Below are positions 24,016 through 32,982 of a stretch of DNA of 64,000 nucleotides, one piece after another; position 1 is the first letter of the stretch, and the number at the start of each line of letters is the position of its first letter. Below the pieces are notes generated by a model that was given only the letters and a program-made list of their open reading frames with translations, was not told where the DNA came from and did no database searches. The DNA comes from Streptomyces flaveus (GTDB lineage Bacteria > Actinomycetota > Actinomycetes > Streptomycetales > Streptomycetaceae), in contig NZ_BMPQ01000028.1 in NCBI RefSeq assembly GCF_014647675.1, positions 53,689 through 117,688 on the forward strand, written 5' to 3'. The position numbers and the translations under genes are program-made.

Positions 24016-24849
24016 CTACGTGAACTGCCGCCGGGGCACGGTGATGTGATAGCCCGAGTCCAGCAGTCGCGGCAGATAGTCGCGCAACGCGCGGACGCTC
24101 TGCGAACGGTCGCCGCCCGCGTCGTGCGCGAGGATCACAACACCCGGGGCCGCTCCCTTCATGACCCGGCGCTCGATGGTGCGGGCACCGGGTGACTGCC
24201 AGTCGAGGGTGTCGACGGTCCAGGCGAGCGGTTCCATGCCGAGTTCGGCGCCGAGCTCGAAGACGGCCCGGTTCCAGGCCCCGTACGGTGCGCGGAACCA
24301 GCCCGGCCATTCCCCGTACGCCTTCTCGATGATCTCGCTGGTGCGTTCCATCTCGGAGCGGATCGCGGACCGGGTCAACCGGGTCAGCAGCGGGTGGGAC
24401 CAGGTGTGGTTGCCGACGATGTGTCCCTCGTCGGCCATCTCCCGGAGCATGTCCTTATTCTCGACGACCATCGAGCCGCACACGAAGAACATCGCGCGGA
24501 CGTCGTGGACCTTGAGGGTGCGCAGGACGTGGGGGGTGTAGCGGGGGTCGGGGCCGTCGTCGAAGGTCAGCACCATGCTGGGGCCGCGTCCCGCGATACG
24601 CAGGAACGGTTCGTGCCGTACGAGGGTCCGCCCCGGCGCGCTGGGCACGGGGCCGTATCCGGCGATGGGCTGGAGCCGGTAGGCGGAGGCCCGCTGGGCG
24701 CGGCCCTGCGGGGCGCCGCCGGCGGGGTTCGCGGAGGGTCGGCCCGGTGGCTGGGCCGGATCGGCGGCGAGGAGGCGTGCCGTACCGGCCGCTCCAGCCG
24801 CTCCCAGGACGGCGGCGCCGATGAGCAACGCCCTGCGCCGGGAGAGCAT
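24016..24849 (-). CDS. Secreted polysaccharide deacetylase
   Basis: A NodB-domain (CE4) deacetylase of 277 residues. The signal sequence MLSRRRALLIGAAVLG has an RR pair, compatible with Tat or Sec export. The catalytic motifs are LTFDDGPD (metal and base Asp pair), GNHTWSHP (metal His pair), WFRAPYG and the late VVILAHDAGG. It would deacetylate peptidoglycan or another GlcNAc polymer outside the cell. ATG 24849 was preferred because AAGGA sits at the usual distance; ATG 24864 adds five residues (MKKDQ) but has no such site. It is convergent with the sortase gene. Confidence 0.88.
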   Translation of the reverse strand: MLSRRRALLIGAAVLGAAGAAGTARLLAADPAQPPGRPSANPAGGAPQGRAQRASAYRLQPIAGYGPVPSAPGRTLVRHEPFLRIAGRGPSMVLTFDDGPDPRYTPHVLRTLKVHDVRAMFFVCGSMVVENKDMLREMADEGHIVGNHTWSHPLLTRLTRSAIRSEMERTSEIIEKAYGEWPGWFRAPYGAWNRAVFELGAELGMEPLAWTVDTLDWQSPGARTIERRVMKGAAPGVVILAHDAGGDRSQSVRALRDYLPRLLDSGYHITVPRRQFT

Positions 24850-25057
24850 TTGATCCTTTTTCATGATTAATGAGTCACCCGGCCTAGGCCCTGACACGCG
24901 CACCGACACCGGTCCGGCCGCACGAAAACACCCGTTGGGACCAGCTCGGCGCGACACACAGGCGCAAACGGCAGCACGCCTCACGCACCGTCAGCGCGTG
25001 CACCCGGCCGGTTCCCCGCCCGCGGCAGGGCCTGCGCGTTCCGATAGCCTCGGCGCC

Positions 25058-25531
25058 GTGACGGAACAGCACTCACCAGGGCAATCACAGGGCTTCGAGC
25101 GGGGCACGGACGGGCCGAAGGTCATCGTGGCCGGTGTGGACGGCTCCGACTCCTCGCTGCGCGCCGTGGCCTACGCCGCCGGTCTCGCCCGGCGGCAGCG
25201 GGCGCTGCTCGCCGTGGTGTACGTCCAGCCGGTGCTGGCGGCGGGCACCGCGGCCGGGGTTCCGGTCGCCGACACGACCGATGAGATCGCCCGAGGGCTC
25301 GTCCGGGACATGCACGAAGCGACCGAGCAGGTCAAGGACATATTCGAGGTCCGCTGGGAGTTCCACACCTTTCGCGGCGACGCGTACAACGGTCTGGTCA
25401 CCGCGGCGGACCAACTCAAGGCGGACGCCGTCGTGGTGGGAGCGTCCGAGCAGGCGGGGCACCGCTTCATCGGCTCGGTGGCCGTACGCCTTGTGAAGGC
25501 CGGGCGATGGCCTGTGACGGTTGTGCCGTAA
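25058..25531 (+). CDS. Universal stress protein (UspA family)
   Basis: A 157-residue single-domain USP. It starts with the family strand VIVAGVDGSDSSLRAVAYAA and ends with the ATP-binding glycine loop VVVGASEQAGHRFIGSVA and WPVTVVP. The GTG at 25058 has no ribosome binding site; a TAGCCT box (25045-25050) lies 7 bases before it, so the message may be leaderless. It is divergent from the deacetylase gene and precedes the permease gene in the same direction by 87 bases. Confidence 0.88.
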   Translation: MTEQHSPGQSQGFERGTDGPKVIVAGVDGSDSSLRAVAYAAGLARRQRALLAVVYVQPVLAAGTAAGVPVADTTDEIARGLVRDMHEATEQVKDIFEVRWEFHTFRGDAYNGLVTAADQLKADAVVVGASEQAGHRFIGSVAVRLVKAGRWPVTVVP

Positions 25532-25618
25532 CCGACGCGTAGCCCCTTCCGTCACGACTGCCACCGGGCCATCATGATCCCGCCAAAGCCGGTTGCCGTC
25601 TGCGAAGAGGTGAGGCAC

Positions 25619-27073
25619 ATGGCCGGGCTCAGAATGGGCGAAGGGATTCTCCGCCGCAAACCCATCGAACGTATCGAAGAGACGGAAGCCGGCGAAGGCG
25701 CACGTCTCGATCGCTCGCTCGGCCTGTGGCAGCTGACCGCGATCGGGGTCGGCGGCATCATCGGCGCGGGCATCTTCACGCTCGCCGGCACGGTGGCGAA
25801 CGGGACGGCAGGGCCCGCGGTCCTCGTGTCGTTCCTCATCGCGGGCGTCGCGAGTGCCGCGGCGGCGCTGTCGTACGCCGAGTTCGCGGGCCTCATCCCG
25901 AAGGCGGGCTCGGCCTACACGTACGGCTACGCGGTCCTCGGCGAGTTCGCGGGCTGGTTCATCGGCTGGGACCTGCTCCTCGAGTACACGGCGATCGTCG
26001 CGGTGGTCGCGATCGGCATCTCCGGCTACTTCAGCTTCCTGGTCGGCGAGATGGGCGCCGATCTGCCCAACTGGATGCTGGGCGCGCCGAGCACCGGCGA
26101 CGGGCACAAGGTCGACCTGTTCGCGGCGGTGCTGTGCCTGCTCATCGCGTACCTGCTGAACCTGGGCATCAAGAACGCGGCCCGCTTCGAGATGGTCGTC
26201 GTCATCCTGAAGGTCGCGGTGGTGCTCCTGGTGATCGGCGTCGGCGTCTTCCACATCGACACGGCGAACTACAACCCGTTCTTCCCGTACGGGGTCGGCG
26301 GGGCGTTCACGGGCGCGGCGACCGTCTTCTTCGCGGTCTTCGGGTACGACGCCATGTCGACGGCCGCCGAGGAGTCGAAGGACGCCCAGCGCCATATGCC
26401 GAAGGCGATCATCTACTCCCTCGCCATCTCGATGGTGCTGTACGTGCTCGCCTGTCTTGTCCTGACGGGTATGCAGGACTATCCGGACATCGACAAGGAG
26501 AGCGGCTTCTCGACGGCGTTCCAGTCGGTGGGCCTCGGCGGGCTCGCGAACGTCATCGCGGTCGGCGCGATCATCGGCATTCTCACCGTGATGTTCACGT
26601 TCATGCTGGGTGTCACCCGTGTCTGGTTCTCGATGTCCCGCGACGGGCTGCTGCCCAAGTGGTTCGCGAAGACGCATCCGACGCGGCATGTGCCCACGCG
26701 CGTGACCTGGATCGCGGGCGTCGCCTCGGCCGTCATCGCCGGGTTCCTGCCGATCGGCGAGGCGGCCGAACTGACCAACATCGGGATCCTGTTGGCGTTC
26801 GTCGTCGTGTGCGTCGCGGTGATAGTGCTGCGCTACAAGCAGCCGGACCTGCCGCGCACCTTCCGTACGCCGTGGATGCCGTTCGTGCCCGCGGTCGGCG
26901 TCGTCTTCTCGATCTGGCTGATCACGTTCCTGCAGTGGCAGACGTGGGCGCGGTTCGCCGTGTGGTTCCTGCTCGGCCTCGTCTTCTACTTCGCGTACTC
27001 GTACCGGCGCTCGGAGCTGGCCAAGGCGGAAGCGGCGGCGAAGTCGGGGACGACTGGGCCCAGCTCCCCATGA
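25619..27073 (+). CDS. APC-family amino acid permease (cationic amino acid transporter type)
   Basis: This 484-residue, about 12-span membrane transporter has the APC signature LWQLTAIGVGGIIGAGIFTL at the first span and AEFAGLIPKAGSAYTYGY near residue 85-100. The conserved FFAVFGYDAMSTAAEE segment in span 6 fits the YfnA/CAT subgroup that takes up cationic or branched amino acids. The ATG at 25619 follows GAGGTG; the frame from 25574 lacks one. The C-terminus is a short charged cytoplasmic tail. It is convergent with the CapA-like gene with only 8 bases between stops. Confidence 0.9.
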   Translation: MAGLRMGEGILRRKPIERIEETEAGEGARLDRSLGLWQLTAIGVGGIIGAGIFTLAGTVANGTAGPAVLVSFLIAGVASAAAALSYAEFAGLIPKAGSAYTYGYAVLGEFAGWFIGWDLLLEYTAIVAVVAIGISGYFSFLVGEMGADLPNWMLGAPSTGDGHKVDLFAAVLCLLIAYLLNLGIKNAARFEMVVVILKVAVVLLVIGVGVFHIDTANYNPFFPYGVGGAFTGAATVFFAVFGYDAMSTAAEESKDAQRHMPKAIIYSLAISMVLYVLACLVLTGMQDYPDIDKESGFSTAFQSVGLGGLANVIAVGAIIGILTVMFTFMLGVTRVWFSMSRDGLLPKWFAKTHPTRHVPTRVTWIAGVASAVIAGFLPIGEAAELTNIGILLAFVVVCVAVIVLRYKQPDLPRTFRTPWMPFVPAVGVVFSIWLITFLQWQTWARFAVWFLLGLVFYFAYSYRRSELAKAEAAAKSGTTGPSSP

Positions 27074-27081
27074 CGCGGGGG

Positions 27082-28230
27082 CTACTTCCCCATGACGAGT
27101 CCGTCCTCGGCCGCGCCCCGGCTGAGGACGACCTGGCGGATCCGGTCGCGTACGGCGCTCTGGGCCGGCGCCTCGTTCAGGTTCACGACGCGGTGGGAGC
27201 CGGTGTCGAACCACTGCGGTACGAACTCGGCCTTCTCGACCTTCCACCGTCCGCCGGGTCCGGCGGGCGGGGCGAAGGTGAAGCGGCCGATGGTGCTCTC
27301 GTTGCCGCGGGGGTCGTGGGCGCCGCTGTGGTTGACCATCGCTCCGGCGATCTGGTCGCCCATGCCGTAGATGACCCAGGTGCCGTTGACCTTCTCGTAC
27401 GCCTGCGGGACATGGGCGTGGGTGCCGAGGATCAGATCGACGGCGGGGCGGCCGTCCGTGCGGGCTTCGGTGAGCTGCCTGCTCAGCAGCAGTTGCTGCG
27501 CGTCGGGCGCGTCCTGCCATTCGGTGCCCCAGTGCAGGGAGAGGACCACGACGTCGGCGCCCGCCTTCCGGACGGCCCGGGCGTCCGCGAGGATCTTGTC
27601 GCGGTCGATCAGGTTCACCGACCAGGACCTGTCCTCGGGGAGCGGGATGCCGTTCGTGCCGTACGTGTACGCGAGGTGGGCGACCTTCGCGGGGCCCGCC
27701 CGCAGGAGGGTGGGCGTGCTCGCCTCGGCGGCGGTGCGGGCGGATCCGGCGTGCCGTACGCCCGCCCGGTCGAGTGCGTCGAGCGTGCGATGGATGCCTG
27801 CGGGGCCGGCGTCGAGGGTGTGGTTCGAGGCAGTCGAGCAGGCGTCGTAGCCGGTGGCGGCGAGGCCCGCGGCCACCTCGGGCGGGGACTTGAAGAGGGG
27901 GTAGCCGGAGTAGTCGCCGTCCGCGCCGTACACCGTCTCCATGTGGCAGATCGCCAGATCGGCCCGGGTCACGACGGGTTTGACGCCCGCGAGCATGGGC
28001 CGGAAGTTGTATCCGCTGCCGCCCGCGTCCGCGTTCGCCTGGCGGATGACCGAGCTGTGCGGCAGGACGTCGCCGGAGGCGACGAGCGTGAAGCGGGTGT
28101 CTCGGGCGTGCGGTGCGGGATCTCCGGTCCGTGTGGGCGGCTCCTGCGTCTGCTGGCAGCCGGGGGCCGCCGCCGTGAGGAGCAGGACTGCCAGGGCCAG
28201 GGTCGTGGGTCGCCTGTGTGAAGTTTTCAA
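27082..28230 (-). CDS. CapA-family lipoprotein (metallophosphoesterase-like, poly-gamma-glutamate synthesis type)
   Basis: A 382-residue protein of the CapA/PgsA family. The signal peptide MKTSHRRPTTLALAVLLL ends in TAAAPGC, a lipobox. The CapA core follows: FTLVASGDVLPH, DLAICHMETVYG, STASNHTLDAG, VVVLSLHWGTEW and LILGTHAHVPQ, the His/Asp pattern of a metallophosphoesterase-like fold. The TTG at 28230 is preferred since CGGAGCGG lies upstream and the signal peptide starts there; an ATG at 28260 would add ten residues. No other capsule genes are adjacent, so a poly-glutamate role is not established. Confidence 0.85.
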   Translation of the reverse strand: MKTSHRRPTTLALAVLLLTAAAPGCQQTQEPPTRTGDPAPHARDTRFTLVASGDVLPHSSVIRQANADAGGSGYNFRPMLAGVKPVVTRADLAICHMETVYGADGDYSGYPLFKSPPEVAAGLAATGYDACSTASNHTLDAGPAGIHRTLDALDRAGVRHAGSARTAAEASTPTLLRAGPAKVAHLAYTYGTNGIPLPEDRSWSVNLIDRDKILADARAVRKAGADVVVLSLHWGTEWQDAPDAQQLLLSRQLTEARTDGRPAVDLILGTHAHVPQAYEKVNGTWVIYGMGDQIAGAMVNHSGAHDPRGNESTIGRFTFAPPAGPGGRWKVEKAEFVPQWFDTGSHRVVNLNEAPAQSAVRDRIRQVVLSRGAAEDGLVMGK

Positions 28231-28512
28231 GTCCGCTCCGGTGTAGTCGTATTTAAGCATTAATAGCTACGAATCCACCCAGAGGCGACACAGGAGTCAA
28301 GGAGCCATACCAGCCAGGTAGCCCAGACGGGCCCCTCCGGCCCCTCCGGCCTGGCGAACGAGCCGTTCCGGCCAGCCGGAGACTGCCGGCGTCAGCCACC
28401 GGCCACCCCCGATCGACCGTTCATCGCACCGTTCGTCGACAGGTTCGACCGTCCGCCGACGATCCGCGCGCACGGCCTGTCCCGGCGGAGCGACCTGCGC
28501 TGACATACGGCC

Positions 28513-29058
28513 ATGACGGCCGCCACGACCATCACGAGCAGGACGACCGCCGAGCACGAGCTGGCCGAGTTGCAGCGGGAGCACGGCGCACCGCTCTTCG
28601 CCCTGTTGCTGAGGCTCTCGGACGGAGACCGGCAGCGCGCCGAGGATCTGGTGCAGGAAACACTGGTACGCGCCTGGCAGCACCCCGAGGCCCTGCGGGC
28701 CGACGACTTCGACTCCGTACGGCCCTGGCTGCTGACTGTGGGGCGACGGCTCGCCATCGATGCGCGCAGGGCCCGTCAGGCGCGGCCCGCCGAGGTCGGG
28801 GACGCCGTACTGGAGAGTGCGCGGGTCTGTGCCGATCACGCGGAAAGGTCAGCGGCCACCCTCGATGTGCGCGAGGCTGTGAAGACACTCACTCCCGAGC
28901 ACAGGGAAGTCCTGGTGCAAGTGTATTTCCGCGGTGCGAGTGTGGCGGAAGCCGCCGCGGAGCTCGGTATCCCGCCCGGTACGGTGAAGTCCCGCGCGTA
29001 CTACGCGCTGCGGGCCCTGCGCCGGGTACTTCCGGGATACGCGGCCGACCTGCGGTGA
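28513..29058 (+). CDS. ECF-type RNA polymerase sigma factor
   Basis: This 181-residue sigma-70 family protein has region 2 (ALLLRLSDGDRQRAEDLVQE, TLVRAWQHPE and RPWLLTVGRRLAID) and region 4 (LTPEHREVLVQVYFRG, AELGIPPGTVKSRAYYAL). It directs core polymerase to a small regulon, usually for envelope stress or development. The zinc anti-sigma gene is at 29929-30573 in the same direction, with an unknown gene between. The ATG at 28513 has no clear ribosome binding site. The promoter region 28231-28512 shows no convincing ECF-type autoregulatory motif. Confidence 0.93.
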   Translation: MTAATTITSRTTAEHELAELQREHGAPLFALLLRLSDGDRQRAEDLVQETLVRAWQHPEALRADDFDSVRPWLLTVGRRLAIDARRARQARPAEVGDAVLESARVCADHAERSAATLDVREAVKTLTPEHREVLVQVYFRGASVAEAAAELGIPPGTVKSRAYYALRALRRVLPGYAADLR

Positions 29059-29193
29059 AACCAATGGTCGAGTCAAACCTCCGTAAAGCGCCTTGCCGAG
29101 ACCCTCTGTTGAGTAATCGGCTGTCCTCATCCGTGTTCCGGAATGGGGCCCGGGGTCGGGCGACGCGCATGCACCGGAGGAAGGCAGGAAGGG

Positions 29194-29709
29194 ATGCTGC
29201 ACAGAGGCCACGAGAGCACGGAGGGCACCGGCGGCGGTGAGCTCGTCGTACCCATGGCGTGGTTGTACGCCGAGTACATCGCCGATGAGCTGTTGCGTAC
29301 CGGGGACCTGATGCCACCGACGTCATTCGAGTTCCGCGCCGGGCGCGACGCGTTGGCGCTGACCATCTTCCTGTCGGACACGAGCGGTGAGCTTTCCGGC
29401 ATCCGCGTCGTCTCGCAGCTGGAGACCTGGCTTTCGCTGACGGCGTACGACCAGCCGTGGCAGGACTGGGTGCGTGAGCGGCTTGCGGGGCTGGCGGCCG
29501 AGGCGGTCGAATCGGGTGGTCCCGCTCCGGACCTGGAGCTGGCGACAGCGGCCTGGCGCTGGCTGGAGGAGACCGAGCTCCTTGCGCCGGACCTGGACGC
29601 GGTACCGGGCGGCGGTCCGGTGCCCGGCGAGGACGACGGCCCGAAGGTGTGGACGCCGGCCTGGCGCCTTGGCCTGCCGCTGGGGCATCTCGCGATCCAC
29701 CTTTTCTGA
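29194..29709 (+). CDS. Hypothetical protein between sigma factor and anti-sigma factor
   Basis: A 171-residue soluble protein, rich in Leu, Ala, Asp and Glu and without signal peptide, membrane span or cysteine motif. I do not recognise the family. Recognisable stretches are MAWLYAEYIADELLRTGD, FEFRAGRDALALTIFLSD and WRWLEETELLAPDLD. ATG 29194 follows GGAGGAAGGCAGGAAGGG, a strong but close purine run; ATG 29254 is an alternative. Its place between an ECF sigma gene and its likely anti-sigma gene suggests, but does not prove, a role in that switch. Confidence 0.7.
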   Translation: MLHRGHESTEGTGGGELVVPMAWLYAEYIADELLRTGDLMPPTSFEFRAGRDALALTIFLSDTSGELSGIRVVSQLETWLSLTAYDQPWQDWVRERLAGLAAEAVESGGPAPDLELATAAWRWLEETELLAPDLDAVPGGGPVPGEDDGPKVWTPAWRLGLPLGHLAIHLF

Positions 29710-29878
29710 TCCGTGACCTCCGTGACCTTTCCGTTCTCCGAAGTTTTCTGATCCGCGACTTTTTTTGGTTCGCGACCAATCCGCAGGCGCTCCGGCTCCG
29801 AATCTCCTGGTTGGTTTCCGACGGGGCTTGAGTGATTCGGCGTTCTCCTGCGTACCGGTGGGCAAGCAGCTACTCCTG

Positions 29879-29920
29879 GCTCTCACCATCGTCACGAGTA
29901 GCTCTCACCATCGCCACGAG
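29879..29920 (+). repeat. 20-bp direct repeat before the anti-sigma start
   Basis: GCTCTCACCATCGTCACGAG (29879-29898) is repeated at 29901-29920 with one difference (GCC for GTC). The second copy ends 8 bases before the ATG. It could be a repeated binding site or slippage product. Confidence 0.6.
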
Positions 29921-29928
29921 GATGAGGT

Positions 29929-30573
29929 ATGAGGTCCCTGGAACGCCATCGCGACGTCGGCGCCTATGCGCTCGGCGTGCTGGACGCTGCGGATGCATTC
30001 CGCTTCGAGGACCACCTCATGGAGTGCCCTCAGTGCGCAATGCAGATACGCGAACTCGCCCCCACGACACGGTCCCTGCGGGCATATGCCGAGGCGACTC
30101 CGCGCACGATCAATCCCATGACCAGGCCCGGTCCGGCGCTCCTCGACCGGCTGCTGGAGGACGTGGGCAAGTCACGCCGGAAAGGGCGTACACGCTGGCT
30201 GTTCGCCGTCGCCGCCGCGGTGGTGATCGCGGTGGGCGGGCCCGCGGTCGCGGTGCTCGCCGGCGGATCCGACGCGGACGGACAACGGGTCGCCGCGACC
30301 GACCCCAGTACGGGCGTGTGGGCCGAGGTCACCGGCCATGACCGGGCCTGGGGCAGCGACGTGGATTTCATGGTCAAGGGCATCTCCGAGCCCCAGCCCT
30401 GCCAGTTCGTCGCCATCGGCAGCGACGGTTCGGAGGAGACCTTGATGAACTGGCAGGCGGGCGGCGGCACACCCAGCCCCATGCAGGCCTCCGCGTCGAT
30501 GCACACCGACGAGATCGTCCGGTACGAAGTGCGCACGGACGACGAGACGCTGGTGAAGCTCAAGGCCCCCTGA
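29929..30573 (+). CDS. Zinc-binding anti-sigma factor (ZAS domain, single membrane span)
   Basis: A 214-residue protein. The N-terminal cytoplasmic ZAS domain has His29-x3-Cys33-x2-Cys36 (FEDHLMECPQCAM), the sigma-binding zinc motif. One membrane span follows at about residues 90-111 (WLFAVAAAVVIAVGGPAVAVL), and the remaining about 100 residues are outside, with one Cys (PQPCQFVAIG). It should sequester the ECF sigma factor at 28513 until a surface signal. The ATG at 29929 is preceded by GAGGATGAGG. A terminator before the convergent phosphatase gene is not obvious in 30574-30703. Confidence 0.9.
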   Translation: MRSLERHRDVGAYALGVLDAADAFRFEDHLMECPQCAMQIRELAPTTRSLRAYAEATPRTINPMTRPGPALLDRLLEDVGKSRRKGRTRWLFAVAAAVVIAVGGPAVAVLAGGSDADGQRVAATDPSTGVWAEVTGHDRAWGSDVDFMVKGISEPQPCQFVAIGSDGSEETLMNWQAGGGTPSPMQASASMHTDEIVRYEVRTDDETLVKLKAP

Positions 30574-30703
30574 TCCCCGGAGCTACTTCTGGCCCCGGGG
30601 TTGCTTCAGGAACTTGGACAGCCCTTGAGCGCTTCGGCCTCGGGAAGTTCCGGCATACGTCCAGAGCGCCGTCCGGCGCAGACGATGCCGTGCGCGGCAG
30701 TTG

Positions 30704-32782
30704 TCAGTTCCGTTCCGGCACGATGAACTCGCACCACACGCACTTGCCGCCGCCTCGCGCCTCCACACCCCACACGTCCGCGAGCCGGTCCACCAGCAGC
30801 AGTCCGCGCCCCGAGACCCCGGACTCCCCCGCCTCCCGGCGGCGCGGCAGGGCGCTGGAGGCGTCCTCGACCTCGACGCGCAGCCGACGGTCGGAGCCGG
30901 TGAGGGCGCGCAGGGTGACGACTGCGGAACCCTCGGTGTGCATCAGGGCGTTGGTGATCAGCTCGTCGGCGACCAGCTCGACCTCGTCGGCGCGGTCCTC
31001 GGCACCCCAGGCCGCCACCGCGGCGCGGATCATGTGCCGAGCACCCGCGAGCGCCTCCGGATCGCCCGGCCCGATGTGCTGCTGGAGCCGTCCGCCGGAC
31101 TGCTGCGCGACATCATGGCCGAGGCGGCGCAGCAGGAGCAGCGCGACGTCGTCGTCGCCGCCGCGTTCCTCGGCCACGTCGATAAGCCGGTCGGCGAGGT
31201 CGCGTACGTCGTCGGGGCCCGTGTGCACGAGTGCCTGGAGCGTCTTCATCCCCTCATCGAGGTCCACTCCGGGCTGTTCGACGAGCCCGTCGGTGTAGAG
31301 CAGCAGGGTCTGGCCCGGGTCGAGTTCGAAGGTGTCGACCTGGTAGTGCAGCCGCCCGAACTCGGCGGACAGACCGAGCGGCAGTCCCCCTTCGACGGTC
31401 AGCCGGTGGCAGCTGCCGTCCGGGTCGCGTATCAATGGGTCGACATGGCCGGCCCGCACGATCTGGACCACTCCGGTGGACAGGTCGGCCTCCGCGTAGG
31501 TGCAGGTCGCGAAGCGCTCGGTGTCGAGTTCGTCGAGGAACACCGAGGCGCGGGCCATGACGGTGGCGGGCGTGTGGCCCTCGGCGGCGTAGGCGCGCAG
31601 CACGATGCGCAGCTGGCCCATGACGGCTGCCGCGTGGGTGTCGTGGCCCTGCACGTCACCGATGACGGCGCCGACCCGGCCGCCGGGCAGCGGGATGACG
31701 TCGTACCAGTCGCCGCCGATGTCGCGGCCCAGCGAGGCCGAGCGGTAGCGGACGGCGATGTCGGCGCCGGGGACGGCGGGTATGGAGCGCGGCAGCATGG
31801 CCTGCTGGAGGCCCTGGGCGAGGTCCTTCTCCTGCTCGTAGAGCATGGCCCGCTGGAGGCTCTGCGCGATGCTGCTGCCCAGGGCGACGAGGACGTTGCG
31901 GTCCTCCGCGGTGAAGCCCCGCTTGTCGTGGTAGAGCAGGCCGAGTGCGCCGATGGGGCGGGCCTGCGCGATCAGCGGCAGATAGGCGGCCGAGGTGATG
32001 TGGAGGTCGGTTATGTGCGGCCACAGCAGGGGGTACGACTCGGCGAAGTCCTCCGGTGACTCGATGAAGCGCGGGGTGAGGGTGCGGACGACCTCGCTCA
32101 TCGGGTACTGCTCGTCTATGCGCGTGACCCGGGTGCCGGGTACGAAGCTGCCCACGGGCCCTTCCGCGACGAGGCGTATCCGGCCGGCCTCCACCAGGCC
32201 CATGACCAGGCTCGTCGCCCCGAGGTGGGTCAGCCCGTGGGTGTCGGTGAGGACGTCGATGACGTCCTGGACGGTGCGGGCGTGCGCGAGCGCGGCGGTG
32301 GCGATCTGCACGACGTTCGTCTGCCGGCGGCGGAACTCGTCGAGGGCCGCCTGCTCGCGCTGGGCCTCGCTCTCGATCAGCTCCTGGGTGGCGTCGCGGA
32401 TGATGCCGATGACGCGGCGCGGCCGGCCCGTCTCGTCGCGCCGGATGTAGCCCTGGGTGTGGGTCCAGCGGAGAGTGCCGTCGCGGCGGCGGATGCGGAA
32501 GTACGCCCCGTAGTTCTCGCTGCCGTCCTTGATCGCCTGGGAGACATGGGTGTCCAGGCGGTGGGCCTCGGCCGGGGGCACCCGCGGGGACAGGGTCTCG
32601 ATGCGGCCGTCGTACTCGCCGGTGGGCATGTCGAAGATCTCGTGGGCCTGGGGGTCCATCTGCATGATCCCGGTGTCCAGGTCCCAGTCGAAGCTGCCCA
32701 TACGGTTGAGCGCCAGGATCGGGTCCGGGTGGGCGGGCCAGTCGTCCGGGAGTGACAGGGCGCTCGCTCCCCGATCAACCAT
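30704..32782 (-). CDS. PAS-GAF-SpoIIE phosphatase-HATPase regulatory protein
   Basis: A 692-residue cytoplasmic protein: PAS domain (about 20-135, ending VIGIIRDATQELIE), GAF domain (about 155-315), SpoIIE/PP2C domain (GGDWYDVIPLPGG, VIGDVQGHD, LYTDGLVEQPG, GDDDVALLLLR) and C-terminal histidine-kinase-like ATPase (ELVADELITNALMH, SGRGLLLVDRLAD). The metal Asp residues and the ATPase N-box are kept, so both activities look possible. It is the second protein of this type here; the first, at 7011-9416, has an extra PAS. It lies beside the ECF/anti-sigma pair but on the other strand. ATG 32782 has AAGG upstream. Confidence 0.9.
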   Translation of the reverse strand: MVDRGASALSLPDDWPAHPDPILALNRMGSFDWDLDTGIMQMDPQAHEIFDMPTGEYDGRIETLSPRVPPAEAHRLDTHVSQAIKDGSENYGAYFRIRRRDGTLRWTHTQGYIRRDETGRPRRVIGIIRDATQELIESEAQREQAALDEFRRRQTNVVQIATAALAHARTVQDVIDVLTDTHGLTHLGATSLVMGLVEAGRIRLVAEGPVGSFVPGTRVTRIDEQYPMSEVVRTLTPRFIESPEDFAESYPLLWPHITDLHITSAAYLPLIAQARPIGALGLLYHDKRGFTAEDRNVLVALGSSIAQSLQRAMLYEQEKDLAQGLQQAMLPRSIPAVPGADIAVRYRSASLGRDIGGDWYDVIPLPGGRVGAVIGDVQGHDTHAAAVMGQLRIVLRAYAAEGHTPATVMARASVFLDELDTERFATCTYAEADLSTGVVQIVRAGHVDPLIRDPDGSCHRLTVEGGLPLGLSAEFGRLHYQVDTFELDPGQTLLLYTDGLVEQPGVDLDEGMKTLQALVHTGPDDVRDLADRLIDVAEERGGDDDVALLLLRRLGHDVAQQSGGRLQQHIGPGDPEALAGARHMIRAAVAAWGAEDRADEVELVADELITNALMHTEGSAVVTLRALTGSDRRLRVEVEDASSALPRRREAGESGVSGRGLLLVDRLADVWGVEARGGGKCVWCEFIVPERN

Positions 32783-32982
32783 GGGCCATACCTTGCCAGG
32801 GATTGGCCAAATCTTCGACTTCTTGTCACTACCGAGATCTGAGCGGATTCGACTCGCACCCCGGGGAAGGAGTCACGATGAAAGTGATGAACAGCGCAAC
32901 CATCAATTGAGCAACCACGACGGCGATCAACCAGGTCCGCGAGAGCGGCGCCGGTTTAGGCGCAAAGGAGGTGGCTGGCGAG

